The notes beneath the pieces are model-generated. The model was given only the letters and a program-made list of their open reading frames with translations. It had not been told where the DNA came from and did no database searches. From Actinomadura syzygii (GTDB lineage: Bacteria; Actinomycetota; Actinomycetes; Streptosporangiales; Streptosporangiaceae): a stretch of DNA of 64,000 bases. Position numbers and translations under genes: made by a program. Location of the stretch: NCBI RefSeq assembly GCF_008085905.1, contig NZ_VSFF01000010.1:62001-126000 (forward strand). The letters run 5' to 3'. How positions within the stretch are numbered: the first letter of the stretch is position 1; each line of letters starts with the position of its first letter. Positions 15,894 to 24,297 of this stretch are shown piece after piece.

Positions 15894-17192
15894 ATGGGAC
15901 ACGTGATCGTCGTCGACCTCGGCTTCGGGGACGCGGGCAAGGGCACGGTCGTCGACCACCTCTGCTCGGCGAATCCCGTGGCCGCGGTCGTGCGGTTCAA
16001 CGGGGGCGCGCAGGCCGCGCACAACGTCGTGGCCCGCGACGGGCGGCACCACACGTTCGCCCAGTTCGGGTCGGGGACGCTCACGCCCGGCGTCCGGACG
16101 CACCTGTCCCGGTTCATGATGGTCGACCCGCTGGCGCTCGCCGCCGAGGCCGACCACCTGCGGGGGCTCGGCGTCCCGGACGCGCTCGACCGGCTCACCG
16201 CCGACGCGGACGCCCTGCTCACGACCCCGTACCACCGGGCCGCGAACCGCGCGCGGGAGTCCGCGCGCGGCGCGGCCCGGCACGGGTCGTGCGGGATGGG
16301 CGTCGGGGAGACGGCGTCCTACGCGCTCGCGCACGCCGACGCGCCGCGCGTCGCCGACTGCCGGTCCCCGGCGCGGCTGCGGCGGCGGCTGTCCGCGCTG
16401 CGCGACTGGTACCGAGACGCCTTCCCCGGCGGCGCGGACGTTTCGGAGGACGTCCCGGACGTCGACGCCTGCGCCGCCGCGTTCACCGCCTTCGCCGACC
16501 GGGTCGAGATCGTCGGCGAGGGCCATCTGCGCGGCCTGCTCCACGCCGGGGACGTGGTGTTCGAGGGCGCGCAGGGCGTCCTGCTGGACGAGTGGCACGG
16601 CTTCCACCCGTACACGACCTGGTCGACGACGACGTTCGCGAACGCGGAGACGCTGCTCGCCGAGGCGGGCGCGTCCGCCGCGCGGCTCGGGGTGCTGCGC
16701 GCGTACGCGACCCGGCACGGCCCCGGCCCGTTCGTCACCGAGGACCCGGCGCTCACCGCCGCCCTGCCCGACCGGCACAACGCCGCCGGGCGTTGGCAGG
16801 GCGCGTTCCGCGTCGGGCACCTGGACGCCGTCGCGCTCCGCTACGCGCTGGACGCGGCGGGCGGCGCGGACGGCCTGGCGGTCACGCATCTGGACGTCGC
16901 GGGGGCGCGTCCGGACCTGCGCGTCTGCGTCGCCTACGAGCTGGGCGGCGCGCGGGTCGGGCGGCTGGACGCCGGTCCGCCCGACCTGGACCGCCAGGCC
17001 GCCCTCACCCGGCGGCTGCTGACCGCGCGTCCCGTGTACGAGCCGCTCGGCGGCCGTCCGGCGGAGAGGATCGAGGAACTGCTGGACCTCCCGGTTGTGC
17101 TGCGCTCCTATGGGCCCACTGCCGCGGACAAGAAACTAGCCGGTTTCCGAGACCATTTGACCAAATCCTCCGCGGCGTCCAAGATCATTTAG
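15894..17192 (+). CDS. Divergent adenylosuccinate-synthetase paralogue (PurA-like)
   Basis: A 432-residue member of the adenylosuccinate synthetase superfamily (canonical reaction IMP + aspartate + GTP to adenylosuccinate). The P-loop is GFGDAGKG (10-17): catalytic Asp13 is kept but the usual Glu is Ala. The second catalytic His is in AAHNVV (residue 43). FEGAQGVLLDEWHG (223-236) and LDAVALRYA also match, as does VCVAYEL near 344-350. Other normally invariant stretches differ (GSCGMGVGETAS for TTGRGIGP; WHGFHPYTTWSTTT for DHGTYPFVTSSNTT), so the substrate may not be IMP. Its operon context, not purine biosynthesis, also points to a specialised role. No Asp-to-Ser change typical of phage PurZ is seen. 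Confidence 0.82.
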   Translation: MGHVIVVDLGFGDAGKGTVVDHLCSANPVAAVVRFNGGAQAAHNVVARDGRHHTFAQFGSGTLTPGVRTHLSRFMMVDPLALAAEADHLRGLGVPDALDRLTADADALLTTPYHRAANRARESARGAARHGSCGMGVGETASYALAHADAPRVADCRSPARLRRRLSALRDWYRDAFPGGADVSEDVPDVDACAAAFTAFADRVEIVGEGHLRGLLHAGDVVFEGAQGVLLDEWHGFHPYTTWSTTTFANAETLLAEAGASAARLGVLRAYATRHGPGPFVTEDPALTAALPDRHNAAGRWQGAFRVGHLDAVALRYALDAAGGADGLAVTHLDVAGARPDLRVCVAYELGGARVGRLDAGPPDLDRQAALTRRLLTARPVYEPLGGRPAERIEELLDLPVVLRSYGPTAADKKLAGFRDHLTKSSAASKII

Positions 17193-17244
17193 GTCCCCTC
17201 GCGGCGCCGCCCGGGCGCCCTGGACCGATCCCCGGAGGTAGGCG

Positions 17245-19215
17245 TTGCGTCCATCCCAACGCGTCCTGTCGGCCTTCGCGGCGCTCGCCGCGTCCGCCGC
17301 TCTGCTGACCGTCCCGCCCGGCGCGGCGCCCGGAGCGGCGGCCGACACCGGCGACGGCTGCGACCCGATCGACCCGGCCGCGTGCCTGCTGCCGTTCCCG
17401 AACGACTGGTACACCGTCGCGGACCCGTCGACCCCGACGGGCCGCCGCGTCCACCTGAGCACGACGCTGACGAACGCGCTCGGCGCGCCCGTCAAGCCGG
17501 ACGAGTGGAACCGCTCGGACGGCTTCTCCCCCGGATCGATGCTGCTCAGCCGCGTCCCCGGCGTCGACCTGGCGCGCAGCGGGGCGGCCCCGGTCACCGA
17601 CATCGGCGCCTCGCTGCGCCGCGACGCGCCGATCGTCATCGTGGACACCGCGACCGGCGAGCGCCAGCCGTACTGGGCCGAACTGGACGGGAACGCTCCG
17701 GACGACCGGAAGGCGCTGATCGTCCGTCCGGCGCGGAACCTGCGGGAGGGCCACCGCTACGCGGTCGCGCTGCGGAACCTGCGCGACGCGTCCGGGAACG
17801 TGATCGAGCCCAACGCGTCGTTCGCGAAGCTCCTCGGGCCGACGCTGCCGTCCGACGACCCGCTCCGCGCGCGGCAGCGGGCCGAGCACGGGACGCTCGC
17901 CGCCCTCGCACGCAACGGCGTCGGCCGCGACGGCCTCTACCTCGCCTGGGACTTCACCGTCGCGAGCCGCCAGAGCACCACCGGGCAGGTGCTGCGCATG
18001 CGCGACGAGGCGCTCGGCCAGCTCGGTGAGGGCTCGCCGTCGTTCCAGGTCACGGACGTGAAGAACGACGTGGACGACAAGATCGCCCGCGAGGTGAAGG
18101 GCGTCGTCTGGGCGCCGAGCTACCTCGACAAGGACGGCGGACCGGCCGGGTCGGCGCTGAACCGCGACCAGGACGGCAACCCGGCGCAACTGCCCGGGAA
18201 CAAGCAGGCCGTGCCGTTCCAGTGCGACATCCCGAAGTCGGCGTTCACCGAACCGGCGCGTCCAGCCCTCTACGGGCACGGGCTGCTCGGCAACGAGCGC
18301 GAGGCCGGCGCGGCCAACGTCAAGGCGATGGCGGCCGAGCACGGCTTCGTGTTCTGCGCGACCAAGTGGATCGGGATGGCGGACGAGGACGTCCCGAACG
18401 TCGTCTCCGCGCTGGGCGACATCACCCGCTTCCGGACGGTCGCCGACCGCCTCCAGCAGAGCCTGCTGAACTTCACCTTCCTCGGCCGCGCCATGACCCG
18501 CGGCTTCGCCGAGGACAGGGCGTTCCAGAACGACGCGGGCGAGTCGCTGATCGACCGGCGGGCACCGCTGACCTACGACGGCAACAGCATGGGCGGCGTC
18601 ATGGGCGGCGCGCTGACCGCCGTGTCCCCGGACATCCGGCGCGCGGTCCTCGGCGTCCCGGCGATGAACTACAGCACGCTGCTGAACCGCAGCGCCGACT
18701 TCCCCCGGTTCGGCCAGGTGCTCGACCGGGCCTACCCGGACAAGATCGACCAGCAGCTCGGCCTCGCGCTGATGCAGATGCTCTGGGACCGCGGGGAGGC
18801 CGACGGGTACGCCCGGCACCTGACGCGCGACCCGCTGCCGGGCACGCCGCGGCACCGCGTCCTCATGCACGTCGCGTTCGGCGACCAGCAGGTCTCGCCC
18901 ATCGCGGCGGAGGTCGAGGCCCGGACGATCGGCGCCCGGATCCACGCGCCCACCGTCCTGCCGGGACGCAGCCTGGACCGGACGCCCTACTGGGGGATCC
19001 CGGCGTTCGAGTCGTCCTACGCCGGGTCGGCCATGGTCGTCTGGGACAGCGGCTCCCCCGTCCCGCCGATCGGCAACGTCCCACCGACGGAGGGCCGCAA
19101 CCCGCACTCCGACCCGCGCAACAACGCGGACGCCCGGCGGCAGAAGGCCGTCTTCCTCACCACCGGCGTCGTCGTCGACGTCTGCGGCGGAGGGCCCTGC
19201 GTCATCACTCCGTGA
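17245..19215 (+). CDS. Secreted alpha/beta-hydrolase-like protein
   Basis: A 656-residue exported protein starting at TTG 17245, with GGAGG six bases upstream. A signal peptide (hydrophobic about 8-28, cleavage near AAADTG) is followed by a domain with paired Cys (GCDPIDPAACLLPFPNDW). A catalytic region near residues 330-500 has ALYGHGLLG and a nucleophile elbow GNSMGG (about 449-454), typical of an esterase or lipase-like fold. A large N-terminal beta-rich region may be a binding domain. It follows the PurA-like gene by 52 bases but is probably separately expressed. The substrate is unknown. Confidence 0.7.
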   Translation: MRPSQRVLSAFAALAASAALLTVPPGAAPGAAADTGDGCDPIDPAACLLPFPNDWYTVADPSTPTGRRVHLSTTLTNALGAPVKPDEWNRSDGFSPGSMLLSRVPGVDLARSGAAPVTDIGASLRRDAPIVIVDTATGERQPYWAELDGNAPDDRKALIVRPARNLREGHRYAVALRNLRDASGNVIEPNASFAKLLGPTLPSDDPLRARQRAEHGTLAALARNGVGRDGLYLAWDFTVASRQSTTGQVLRMRDEALGQLGEGSPSFQVTDVKNDVDDKIAREVKGVVWAPSYLDKDGGPAGSALNRDQDGNPAQLPGNKQAVPFQCDIPKSAFTEPARPALYGHGLLGNEREAGAANVKAMAAEHGFVFCATKWIGMADEDVPNVVSALGDITRFRTVADRLQQSLLNFTFLGRAMTRGFAEDRAFQNDAGESLIDRRAPLTYDGNSMGGVMGGALTAVSPDIRRAVLGVPAMNYSTLLNRSADFPRFGQVLDRAYPDKIDQQLGLALMQMLWDRGEADGYARHLTRDPLPGTPRHRVLMHVAFGDQQVSPIAAEVEARTIGARIHAPTVLPGRSLDRTPYWGIPAFESSYAGSAMVVWDSGSPVPPIGNVPPTEGRNPHSDPRNNADARRQKAVFLTTGVVVDVCGGGPCVITP

Positions 19216-19238
19216 TCCCCACCTGAGATGATCGTCCA

Positions 19239-19943
19239 ATGCTCCAGGTCTGCCCGAACGGACGCCGGACCGAGGGGGTCCCGGTCTCCCCGGCGGAGAT
19301 CGCCGCCGCGGTCCGGGCCGCCGTCGACGTCGGCGCCGACGACGTGCACCTGCACCCGCGCGACGAGGCGGGCGCCGACACCGTGGAACCCGCCCACGTC
19401 GCCGCGGCGGTGGCGGCGGTCCGCGCGTCGACCCCGTCCATCCAGGTCGGGGTGACCACGGGCGCGTGGACGATCCCCGACCCGCTCGAACGGGCCGCGC
19501 GGATCCGCGCCTGGACGGTCCTGCCCGACCACGCCTCGGTGAACTTCCACGAGGACGGCGCCGAACTGGTCGCCGAGGCGCTGTTCGAGCGGGGCGTGGC
19601 GATCGAGGCCGGGATCTTCTCCGGGACGGACGGCGCGCGGCGGTTCCTGCGCTGGCCGCACGCGCACCACGTGCTGCGGATCCTCGCGGAGGTCACCGAC
19701 CCCGACCCGGAGACCGCGACGGACACGGCGAAGGCCCTGCTGGGCGACCTCGGCACCCAGCACGGCCGCCCCGTCCTGCTGCACGGCGAGGAGGACGGGG
19801 CGTGGCCCGTGCTGCGGCTCGCCGTCCGGCTGAACATGGACGTCCGGATGGGCCTTGAGGACACCCTCGCCCTCCCGGACGGCTCCCCCGCCGCCGACAA
19901 CGCGGCGCTGATCCAGACGGCCCGCGCCCTGCTTCCCGCCTGA
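19239..19943 (+). CDS. BKACE-family protein (beta-keto acid cleavage enzyme)
   Basis: A 234-residue TIM-barrel protein of the 3-keto-5-aminohexanoate cleavage (BKACE) family, which condenses beta-keto acids with acetyl-CoA using a zinc ion. The metal-binding HLHPRD motif is at about residues 39-44, SVNFHEDGAEL near 104, and the terminal GLEDTLALPDG near 208 carries the conserved Glu. It is somewhat shorter than typical members (270-310), mainly because the N-terminal strand region is abbreviated. It lies 23 bases after the secreted hydrolase and may share its transcript. Confidence 0.82.
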   Translation: MLQVCPNGRRTEGVPVSPAEIAAAVRAAVDVGADDVHLHPRDEAGADTVEPAHVAAAVAAVRASTPSIQVGVTTGAWTIPDPLERAARIRAWTVLPDHASVNFHEDGAELVAEALFERGVAIEAGIFSGTDGARRFLRWPHAHHVLRILAEVTDPDPETATDTAKALLGDLGTQHGRPVLLHGEEDGAWPVLRLAVRLNMDVRMGLEDTLALPDGSPAADNAALIQTARALLPA

Positions 19944-19961
19944 CGGCTCTCCGCCCGACGC

Positions 19962-20576
19962 TCAGGAGCGGGGGTTGTGGCCCGCGTCGGCGTCCATCCG
20001 CGCCCAGTCGGCCTCCCACATGTCGTCGCGGAGCCGGTCGCAGCGCCGCCGGACGAGCAGGTAGCCGAGCAGCACCGGCAGCCCGCAGCCGAGGACGGTC
20101 GCGGCGCCCGCGTACGCGGCGTCGGTCACCGTGCGGCTGTGCGGCCGGGGCCGCACGGACGGCTCGCCCGAGCGGTCGACCCAGATCGCGCGCTGCGCGC
20201 CGGGCTTGGCGTTCTTCCAGCTCGGCAGCGTCCCGGTGCGGGGCTTGCCGTCCTTGCCCGGCCAGGTCGCCTGGACGGTCTCGTGGATGTAGCGGTCGCC
20301 GGACGACCCGATGCCGCCGGTCGCGACGACCGTCGCGACGACCTGGTGGCGGTTCGCCCGCTCGGCGTGCTCGGCCCGGCCGCCCGCCTCGTACGACCAG
20401 GAGGACGTCCAGGCCGCGAGCGGCGGCGCGGCGCCGAGCAGCAGTACGAGCAGGGCGAGCGCGATCGTCCGCTGAACGCGGTCTATCCGCCGCCGGAGCT
20501 CGTTGCGTTCCAGCCCGAGCCGCCGGCGCAGCCTGGTGAGCGGGGTGCCCCTCCAGCCGATGCCGGACCTGCGCAT
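19962..20576 (-). CDS. Rv1733c-like two-helix membrane protein
   Basis: A 204-residue membrane protein. The ATG at 20576 follows GGGGAGG. Two hydrophobic helices (about residues 35-57 and 160-182) flank an extracytoplasmic domain with TWPGKDGKPRTGTLP and AIWVDRSGEP, the pattern of the mycobacterial Rv1733c family. The first ten or so residues and the loop after helix 2 are strongly basic, placing both ends inside. Its function is unknown. It is convergent with the BKACE gene and reads in the same direction as the MFS/LprG pair upstream. Confidence 0.75.
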   Translation of the reverse strand: MRRSGIGWRGTPLTRLRRRLGLERNELRRRIDRVQRTIALALLVLLLGAAPPLAAWTSSWSYEAGGRAEHAERANRHQVVATVVATGGIGSSGDRYIHETVQATWPGKDGKPRTGTLPSWKNAKPGAQRAIWVDRSGEPSVRPRPHSRTVTDAAYAGAATVLGCGLPVLLGYLLVRRRCDRLRDDMWEADWARMDADAGHNPRS

Positions 20577-20619
20577 CTGCGTCACCTCCCCGGGGAGTGC
20601 CCTCCCGGCAAGAGGCCCT

Positions 20620-22245
20620 TTAGCCGTCGTTTCCCAGGATATTCCCGAGTCCGCTGATCGGCACGCGACCCGTGGCCGAATCATTTCCCGAATCCCGTCC
20701 GGTATGCCGCAACGCTGACCGAATCCGGCCACCGTCCCGACCCTGATCGGCCTCGCGGTCGCGTCCCGGGCCGCCGGGGCGGGGCCTCGCGGCCAGCGCG
20801 AGCAGCGCGCCGAGGGCGCACATTCCGGCGGTGATCCAGAAGATCTCCTGGTATTCGGTGCGGAGCGCGTCCTGGACGGCCGCGTTGTAGACCTTCATCT
20901 GGCGCGCGAACTCGGCCTTCGACATCAGGAACGGCAGCGGCGGCTTCAGGTCGGACGTCAGCGCGTGGAACCGGTGGAAACCCCACGCGGACAGGGCCGA
21001 TATCCCGAGCAGCATCCCCATCATCCGCGCCACGACCACGGCGGCCGACGCGACGCCGTGCCGCGCCGCCGGGACGAACCCGAGCACCGCCGACGACACC
21101 GGCGCGATCACCAGGCCGAGCCCGAGGCCCGTCACGACGAGGTCGACGTCCATCCTCGGCAGCGGGCCGTAGGACGCGTTGCCCAGGTCCGCGGGCCACG
21201 CCGCGATGAGCAGGTAGCCGCAGGCGGCGATCGCCATCCCGGCCGCCATCGGCCACCGCTCCCCCACCCGGCGGGCCACCAGCCCGCCGGCGACGGCCGC
21301 GACCGGCAGCGCCACGAGGAACCTGGTCAGCAGCAGCGCGCCCTCGGTGGTGTCCTTGTGCAGGACGGTCTGCGCGACGAGCACGACGTCCACCAGCGTC
21401 ACCATCAGCGCCGCGCCCGACAGCAGGCTCACGCCCAGCGTCGCGAACAGCGGGCCGCGCCGGACGCCGGACAGGTCCAGCAGCCGCGTCCGCGCCCTCA
21501 CCTCCCAGAGCACGAACACCGCCAGGACGACGGCCCCGGCGGCGAGGACCGGCACGCCCCAGGACGGCAGCGCCGACTCCTGCGGCTCCGGGTTGTAGAC
21601 GCCGACCACCAGCAGCCCGAGGCCGAGCGCGAGCAGCAGCCCGCCGGGGACGTCCACGCCGGGGCGCGGCCCGCTCCCCCGCCCGCCCGGCACCGCGAGC
21701 TGGACGGCGACCATCGCCGCGGCCACCAGCGGCAGGTTGATCCAGAAGATCGCCCGCCAGTCGAGCGCCGCCGCGATCCCCGCCCCGTACAGCGGGCCGA
21801 GGACGCTGCCGAGCTCCTGCGCCGCCCCGACCGCGCCGAGCACGACCGGGCGCCGCCGCTCGTCCCACAGGTCGCCGGCCAGCGCCATCGTCACCGGGAG
21901 CAGCGCGCCGCCCGCCACGCCCTGGACGACCCGTCCCGCCGTCAGCGCCGGGACGTCCTGCGCCAGGGCCGTCACCACCGAGCCGACCGCGAAGAACAGC
22001 AGGCACGCCTGGAGCAGCGGCCGCCGTCCGAACCGGTCGGAGAGCTGCCCGAGCAGCGGCATCGCCGCCACGTACCCGAGCAGGAACCCGGTCAGCACGG
22101 GCGTCACCCGCTCCAGCCGGTTGACCGGGACGCCGAGGTCCCTGACGACCGGCAGCAGGACCGTGGTGACGACGTAGGCGTCCAGCGCGGCCAGCAGCAC
22201 CACCGCGCCGCCCGCGCCGATCGCGACCCGGCGGCGTCCGCTCAC
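20620..22245 (-). CDS. MFS exporter paired with LprG (P55-like)
   Basis: A 541-residue MFS protein with about 14 helices. Motif A is DRFGRRPLLQA, and GSVLGPLYGAGIAAALDWR is the helix 5 region. An extended hydrophilic loop near residues 430-480 and a basic tail are present. Its GTG start (22245) overlaps the stop of the LprG-like lipoprotein gene by four bases (GTGA). In mycobacteria the equivalent pair, LprG-P55, moves triacylglycerides and other lipids to the outer envelope and affects drug tolerance. The same role is a reasonable inference. Confidence 0.85.
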   Translation of the reverse strand: MSGRRRVAIGAGGAVVLLAALDAYVVTTVLLPVVRDLGVPVNRLERVTPVLTGFLLGYVAAMPLLGQLSDRFGRRPLLQACLLFFAVGSVVTALAQDVPALTAGRVVQGVAGGALLPVTMALAGDLWDERRRPVVLGAVGAAQELGSVLGPLYGAGIAAALDWRAIFWINLPLVAAAMVAVQLAVPGGRGSGPRPGVDVPGGLLLALGLGLLVVGVYNPEPQESALPSWGVPVLAAGAVVLAVFVLWEVRARTRLLDLSGVRRGPLFATLGVSLLSGAALMVTLVDVVLVAQTVLHKDTTEGALLLTRFLVALPVAAVAGGLVARRVGERWPMAAGMAIAACGYLLIAAWPADLGNASYGPLPRMDVDLVVTGLGLGLVIAPVSSAVLGFVPAARHGVASAAVVVARMMGMLLGISALSAWGFHRFHALTSDLKPPLPFLMSKAEFARQMKVYNAAVQDALRTEYQEIFWITAGMCALGALLALAARPRPGGPGRDREADQGRDGGRIRSALRHTGRDSGNDSATGRVPISGLGNILGNDG

Positions 22246-22928
22246 TTCGGCGCGCTGATCTTGTAGGCGGCGTCGAACCCGGTGAACGTGATCACCACCG
22301 CGCCCTTCCCGTCCGGGAACTGGCCGCGCACCTTCACCAGCCGGTGGTCCGCGCGGCTCACCCACACCTGCCCGGCGAGATCGGCGTTGATGCCCGGGAT
22401 CAGACCCGCCACCTGCTCCTTCGGCAGCGTCGCGCCCACCCGGTTCGTCTCCTTGCCGTCCACCTTCTCGACCGCCTGCGCCTTCGGCGCCGTCGCCGAC
22501 GTCAGCAGCTTCGCGATGCCGCGCTCCGGATCCAGCACCGCCGACGGGTCGTACATCGCCGCGGCCAGCGCCTTCGGGACCTTCCGCCAACCGCCCGTGC
22601 CCGCGTCCAGGTAGATGCTGTCGCCCACCGCGACGACCTTCATCTCCACGTTCTGGCCCTGCTGCTCGACCGTCAGCGTCCCCTCCGCGTCACCGGCGCG
22701 GACCAGCTTCATGTCCCCGCCCTTCACGATGACCGGGGTCTTGCCCTCCGAAGCCAGCGTGAACGCCACGCTCTTCAGGCCCCCCATCGCCTGCGCGGCC
22801 TGCCGCAGCGTCTCCGCCGCGTCGAAATCGGCCTTCTTCGCGGGCTCACCGGACCCGTCCCCCTTGCACGCGCCCGCGAACACCAGCGCCAGCAGGACCG
22901 GGACGAGAGCGAGGATGCGTCGTGACAT
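22242..22928 (-). CDS. LprG/LppX-family lipoprotein
   Basis: A 228-residue lipoprotein with signal peptide and lipobox VFAGAC (Cys at 21). The body (TLRQAAQAMGGLKSVAFTL, GDSIYLDAGTGGWRKVP, GQVWVSRADHRLVKV) is the LppX/LprAFG half-barrel fold that carries acylated lipids in a hydrophobic cavity. It is the first gene of an operon with the MFS exporter, as in mycobacteria. It probably hands lipid from the inner membrane to the outer envelope. Confidence 0.9.
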   Translation of the reverse strand: MSRRILALVPVLLALVFAGACKGDGSGEPAKKADFDAAETLRQAAQAMGGLKSVAFTLASEGKTPVIVKGGDMKLVRAGDAEGTLTVEQQGQNVEMKVVAVGDSIYLDAGTGGWRKVPKALAAAMYDPSAVLDPERGIAKLLTSATAPKAQAVEKVDGKETNRVGATLPKEQVAGLIPGINADLAGQVWVSRADHRLVKVRGQFPDGKGAVVITFTGFDAAYKISAPK

Positions 22929-23116
22929 ACGCCGGACCCTACCGACGGGTACCCGCGGCCGTCACTCCGCAACAGGTATGACATCGACAAGCCGGAAGTA
23001 GTACTCCGCGCGGGTGAACCACGCATGAGCGCGCCTTTCTCGGTGGCCCGTGCCGACACGCCGCCGCTAAGATGACACGCGGCCACGCCCCCGTCGCACC
23101 GGGGGACGGACGCCTC

Positions 23117-23190
23117 GGGGCGGTAGCTCAGTTGGTCAGAGCAGGAGACTCATAATCTCCCGGTCGCGGGTTCGAGTCCCGCCCGCCCCA
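23117..23190 (+). tRNA. tRNA-Met (CAT anticodon)
   Basis: A 74-base cloverleaf: acceptor GGGGCGG/CCGCCCC, D-arm GCTCAGTTGGTCAGAGC, anticodon stem GGAGA/TCTCC with loop CTCATAA, and T-arm GCGGG-TTCGAGT-CCCGC. The 3' CCA is not encoded (ACCT follows). The CAT anticodon could also belong to a lysidine-modified tRNA-Ile, but elongator Met is more likely. Confidence 0.93.
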
Positions 23191-23257
23191 CCTCTTTGGG
23201 AGAGGTATGCCCGCGGAGAGCGCGGGCCATTGCGCGGTGGTCATTCCTCCCGGGGGG

Positions 23258-23282
23258 CGACCCCCGGACCCCCGATGTGGGG
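23258..23282 (+). repeat. Dispersed 25-bp repeat, copy 1
   Basis: This 25-base string is found again exactly, on the opposite strand, at 50890-50914. Both copies are embedded in larger palindromic G/C tracts outside genes, like REP elements. Confidence 0.75.
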
Positions 23283-23292
23283 GCTCCGCCCC

Positions 23293-23421
23293 CACGCCCC
23301 CTGCCGGCTCGGGTTGGTCACGCCCCCTGTCGGCTCGGGTTGGTCACACCCCCTGCTGGCTCGGGTTGGTCACGCCCCCTGCTGACTCAGGTTGGGCACG
23401 CCCCTGTTGGCTCGGGTTGGT
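23293..23421 (+). repeat. Five tandem copies of a 26-bp unit
   Basis: Units begin at 23293, 23319, 23345, 23371 and 23397 (the last is 25 bp). Each reads CACGCCCCCTG then GGCTCGGGTTGGT with few changes. The period is not a multiple of three, and no frame is maintained, so it is not coding. Confidence 0.9.
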
Positions 23422-23492
23422 GCGTTCCTTTCTCGGCCCGGGTTACTTGCTCGGTGGTGTGGGACGGGGTGTTATGGCTTCGGGGGTGGGCC

Positions 23493-24296
23493 ATGGCAGA
23501 GGGCGGGGAGTCTGAGCGGCCGGAGATTGATACGTCTGTGCCGCATTCTGCTCGGATTTGGAATTACTGGCTTGGGGGGAAGGACAACTTTCCCGTTGAT
23601 CGTGCGGCCGGGGATCAGTTCTTGCAGGTCTTTCCGGGGATGGCTCAGGCGGCGCAGGCTTCCCGGGGGTTCCTCATGCGGTCGGTGCGGTTCATCGCCG
23701 AGGCCGGGATACGGCAGTTCCTCGACGTGGGGACGGGGCTGCCGACCGTCGACAACACGCATGAGGTCGCGCAGCGGGTCGCGCCCGAGTCGGTCATCGT
23801 GTACGTCGACAATGACCCGCTCGTGCTCGCTCATGCCAGGGCACTGCTGACCAGTACGGCTGAGGGGCGGACGGCCTATGTTCACGCCGACGCCCGTGAT
23901 CCGGAGAACGTGCTGCGGCGGGCCGCCGAGAACATCGACTTCGCCCGGCCGGTCGGGCTGATCCTCAGCGGGATCATGGGGCACATCGTCGACGACGACC
24001 AGGCCCGGTGGATCGTGCGGAAGTTCGTGGACGCGCTCGCCCCCGGCAGCCACCTGTCCCTCAACGACGGGACGAACGTCCTCAGCGCGGCCAACGTCGA
24101 GGCCCACGAGCGGTACAACGCGAGCGGCGCCGCGCCCTACAAGCAGCGGAGTCCGGAGCAGCTCGCCCGGTTCTTCGACGGGCTCGAACTCGTGGAGCCG
24201 GGCCTCGTGATGGTGTCGCGGTGGCGGGTCGACCCGGGACGGTTCGGCGAGGCCCCCGAGGTGGACGGCTACTGCGCCGTCGGCCGCAAGCCCTGA
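23493..24296 (+). CDS. SAM-dependent methyltransferase, PF04672 family
   Basis: A 267-residue protein of the actinomycete-expanded methyltransferase family PF04672 (DUF574). Hallmarks are SARIWNYWLGGKDNFPVDRAAGD near the start, the SAM-binding motif FLDVGTGLPT (about 75-84), VYVDNDPLVL and RPVGLILSGIMGHI. Substrates of this family are largely unknown. The ATG at 23493 is chosen because homology signals begin shortly after it and the upstream extension runs through tandem repeats. It is isolated between tRNA-Met and the convergent enoyl-CoA-hydratase-like gene. Confidence 0.9.
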   Translation: MAEGGESERPEIDTSVPHSARIWNYWLGGKDNFPVDRAAGDQFLQVFPGMAQAAQASRGFLMRSVRFIAEAGIRQFLDVGTGLPTVDNTHEVAQRVAPESVIVYVDNDPLVLAHARALLTSTAEGRTAYVHADARDPENVLRRAAENIDFARPVGLILSGIMGHIVDDDQARWIVRKFVDALAPGSHLSLNDGTNVLSAANVEAHERYNASGAAPYKQRSPEQLARFFDGLELVEPGLVMVSRWRVDPGRFGEAPEVDGYCAVGRKP

Positions 24297-24297
24297 C

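Larger units (their letters stand above)
23191..23492. other. Repeat-rich gap after tRNA-Met
   Basis: This 300-bp gap has no gene. It contains a GC-rich palindromic stretch (23250-23295) that includes a dispersed 25-base repeat, then five tandem 26-bp repeats, then the promoter region of the methyltransferase. Confidence 0.7.

Noticed and set aside
15894..17192. Phage-type PurZ (2-aminoadenine genome synthesis)
   Set aside because: The catalytic Asp is present rather than Ser, and no accompanying dATP triphosphohydrolase or DUF550 gene is nearby.
23196..23492. N-terminal extension of the PF04672 methyltransferase
   Set aside because: The extension reads through 26-bp tandem repeats whose period breaks any reading frame, and the family start matches the ATG at 23493.
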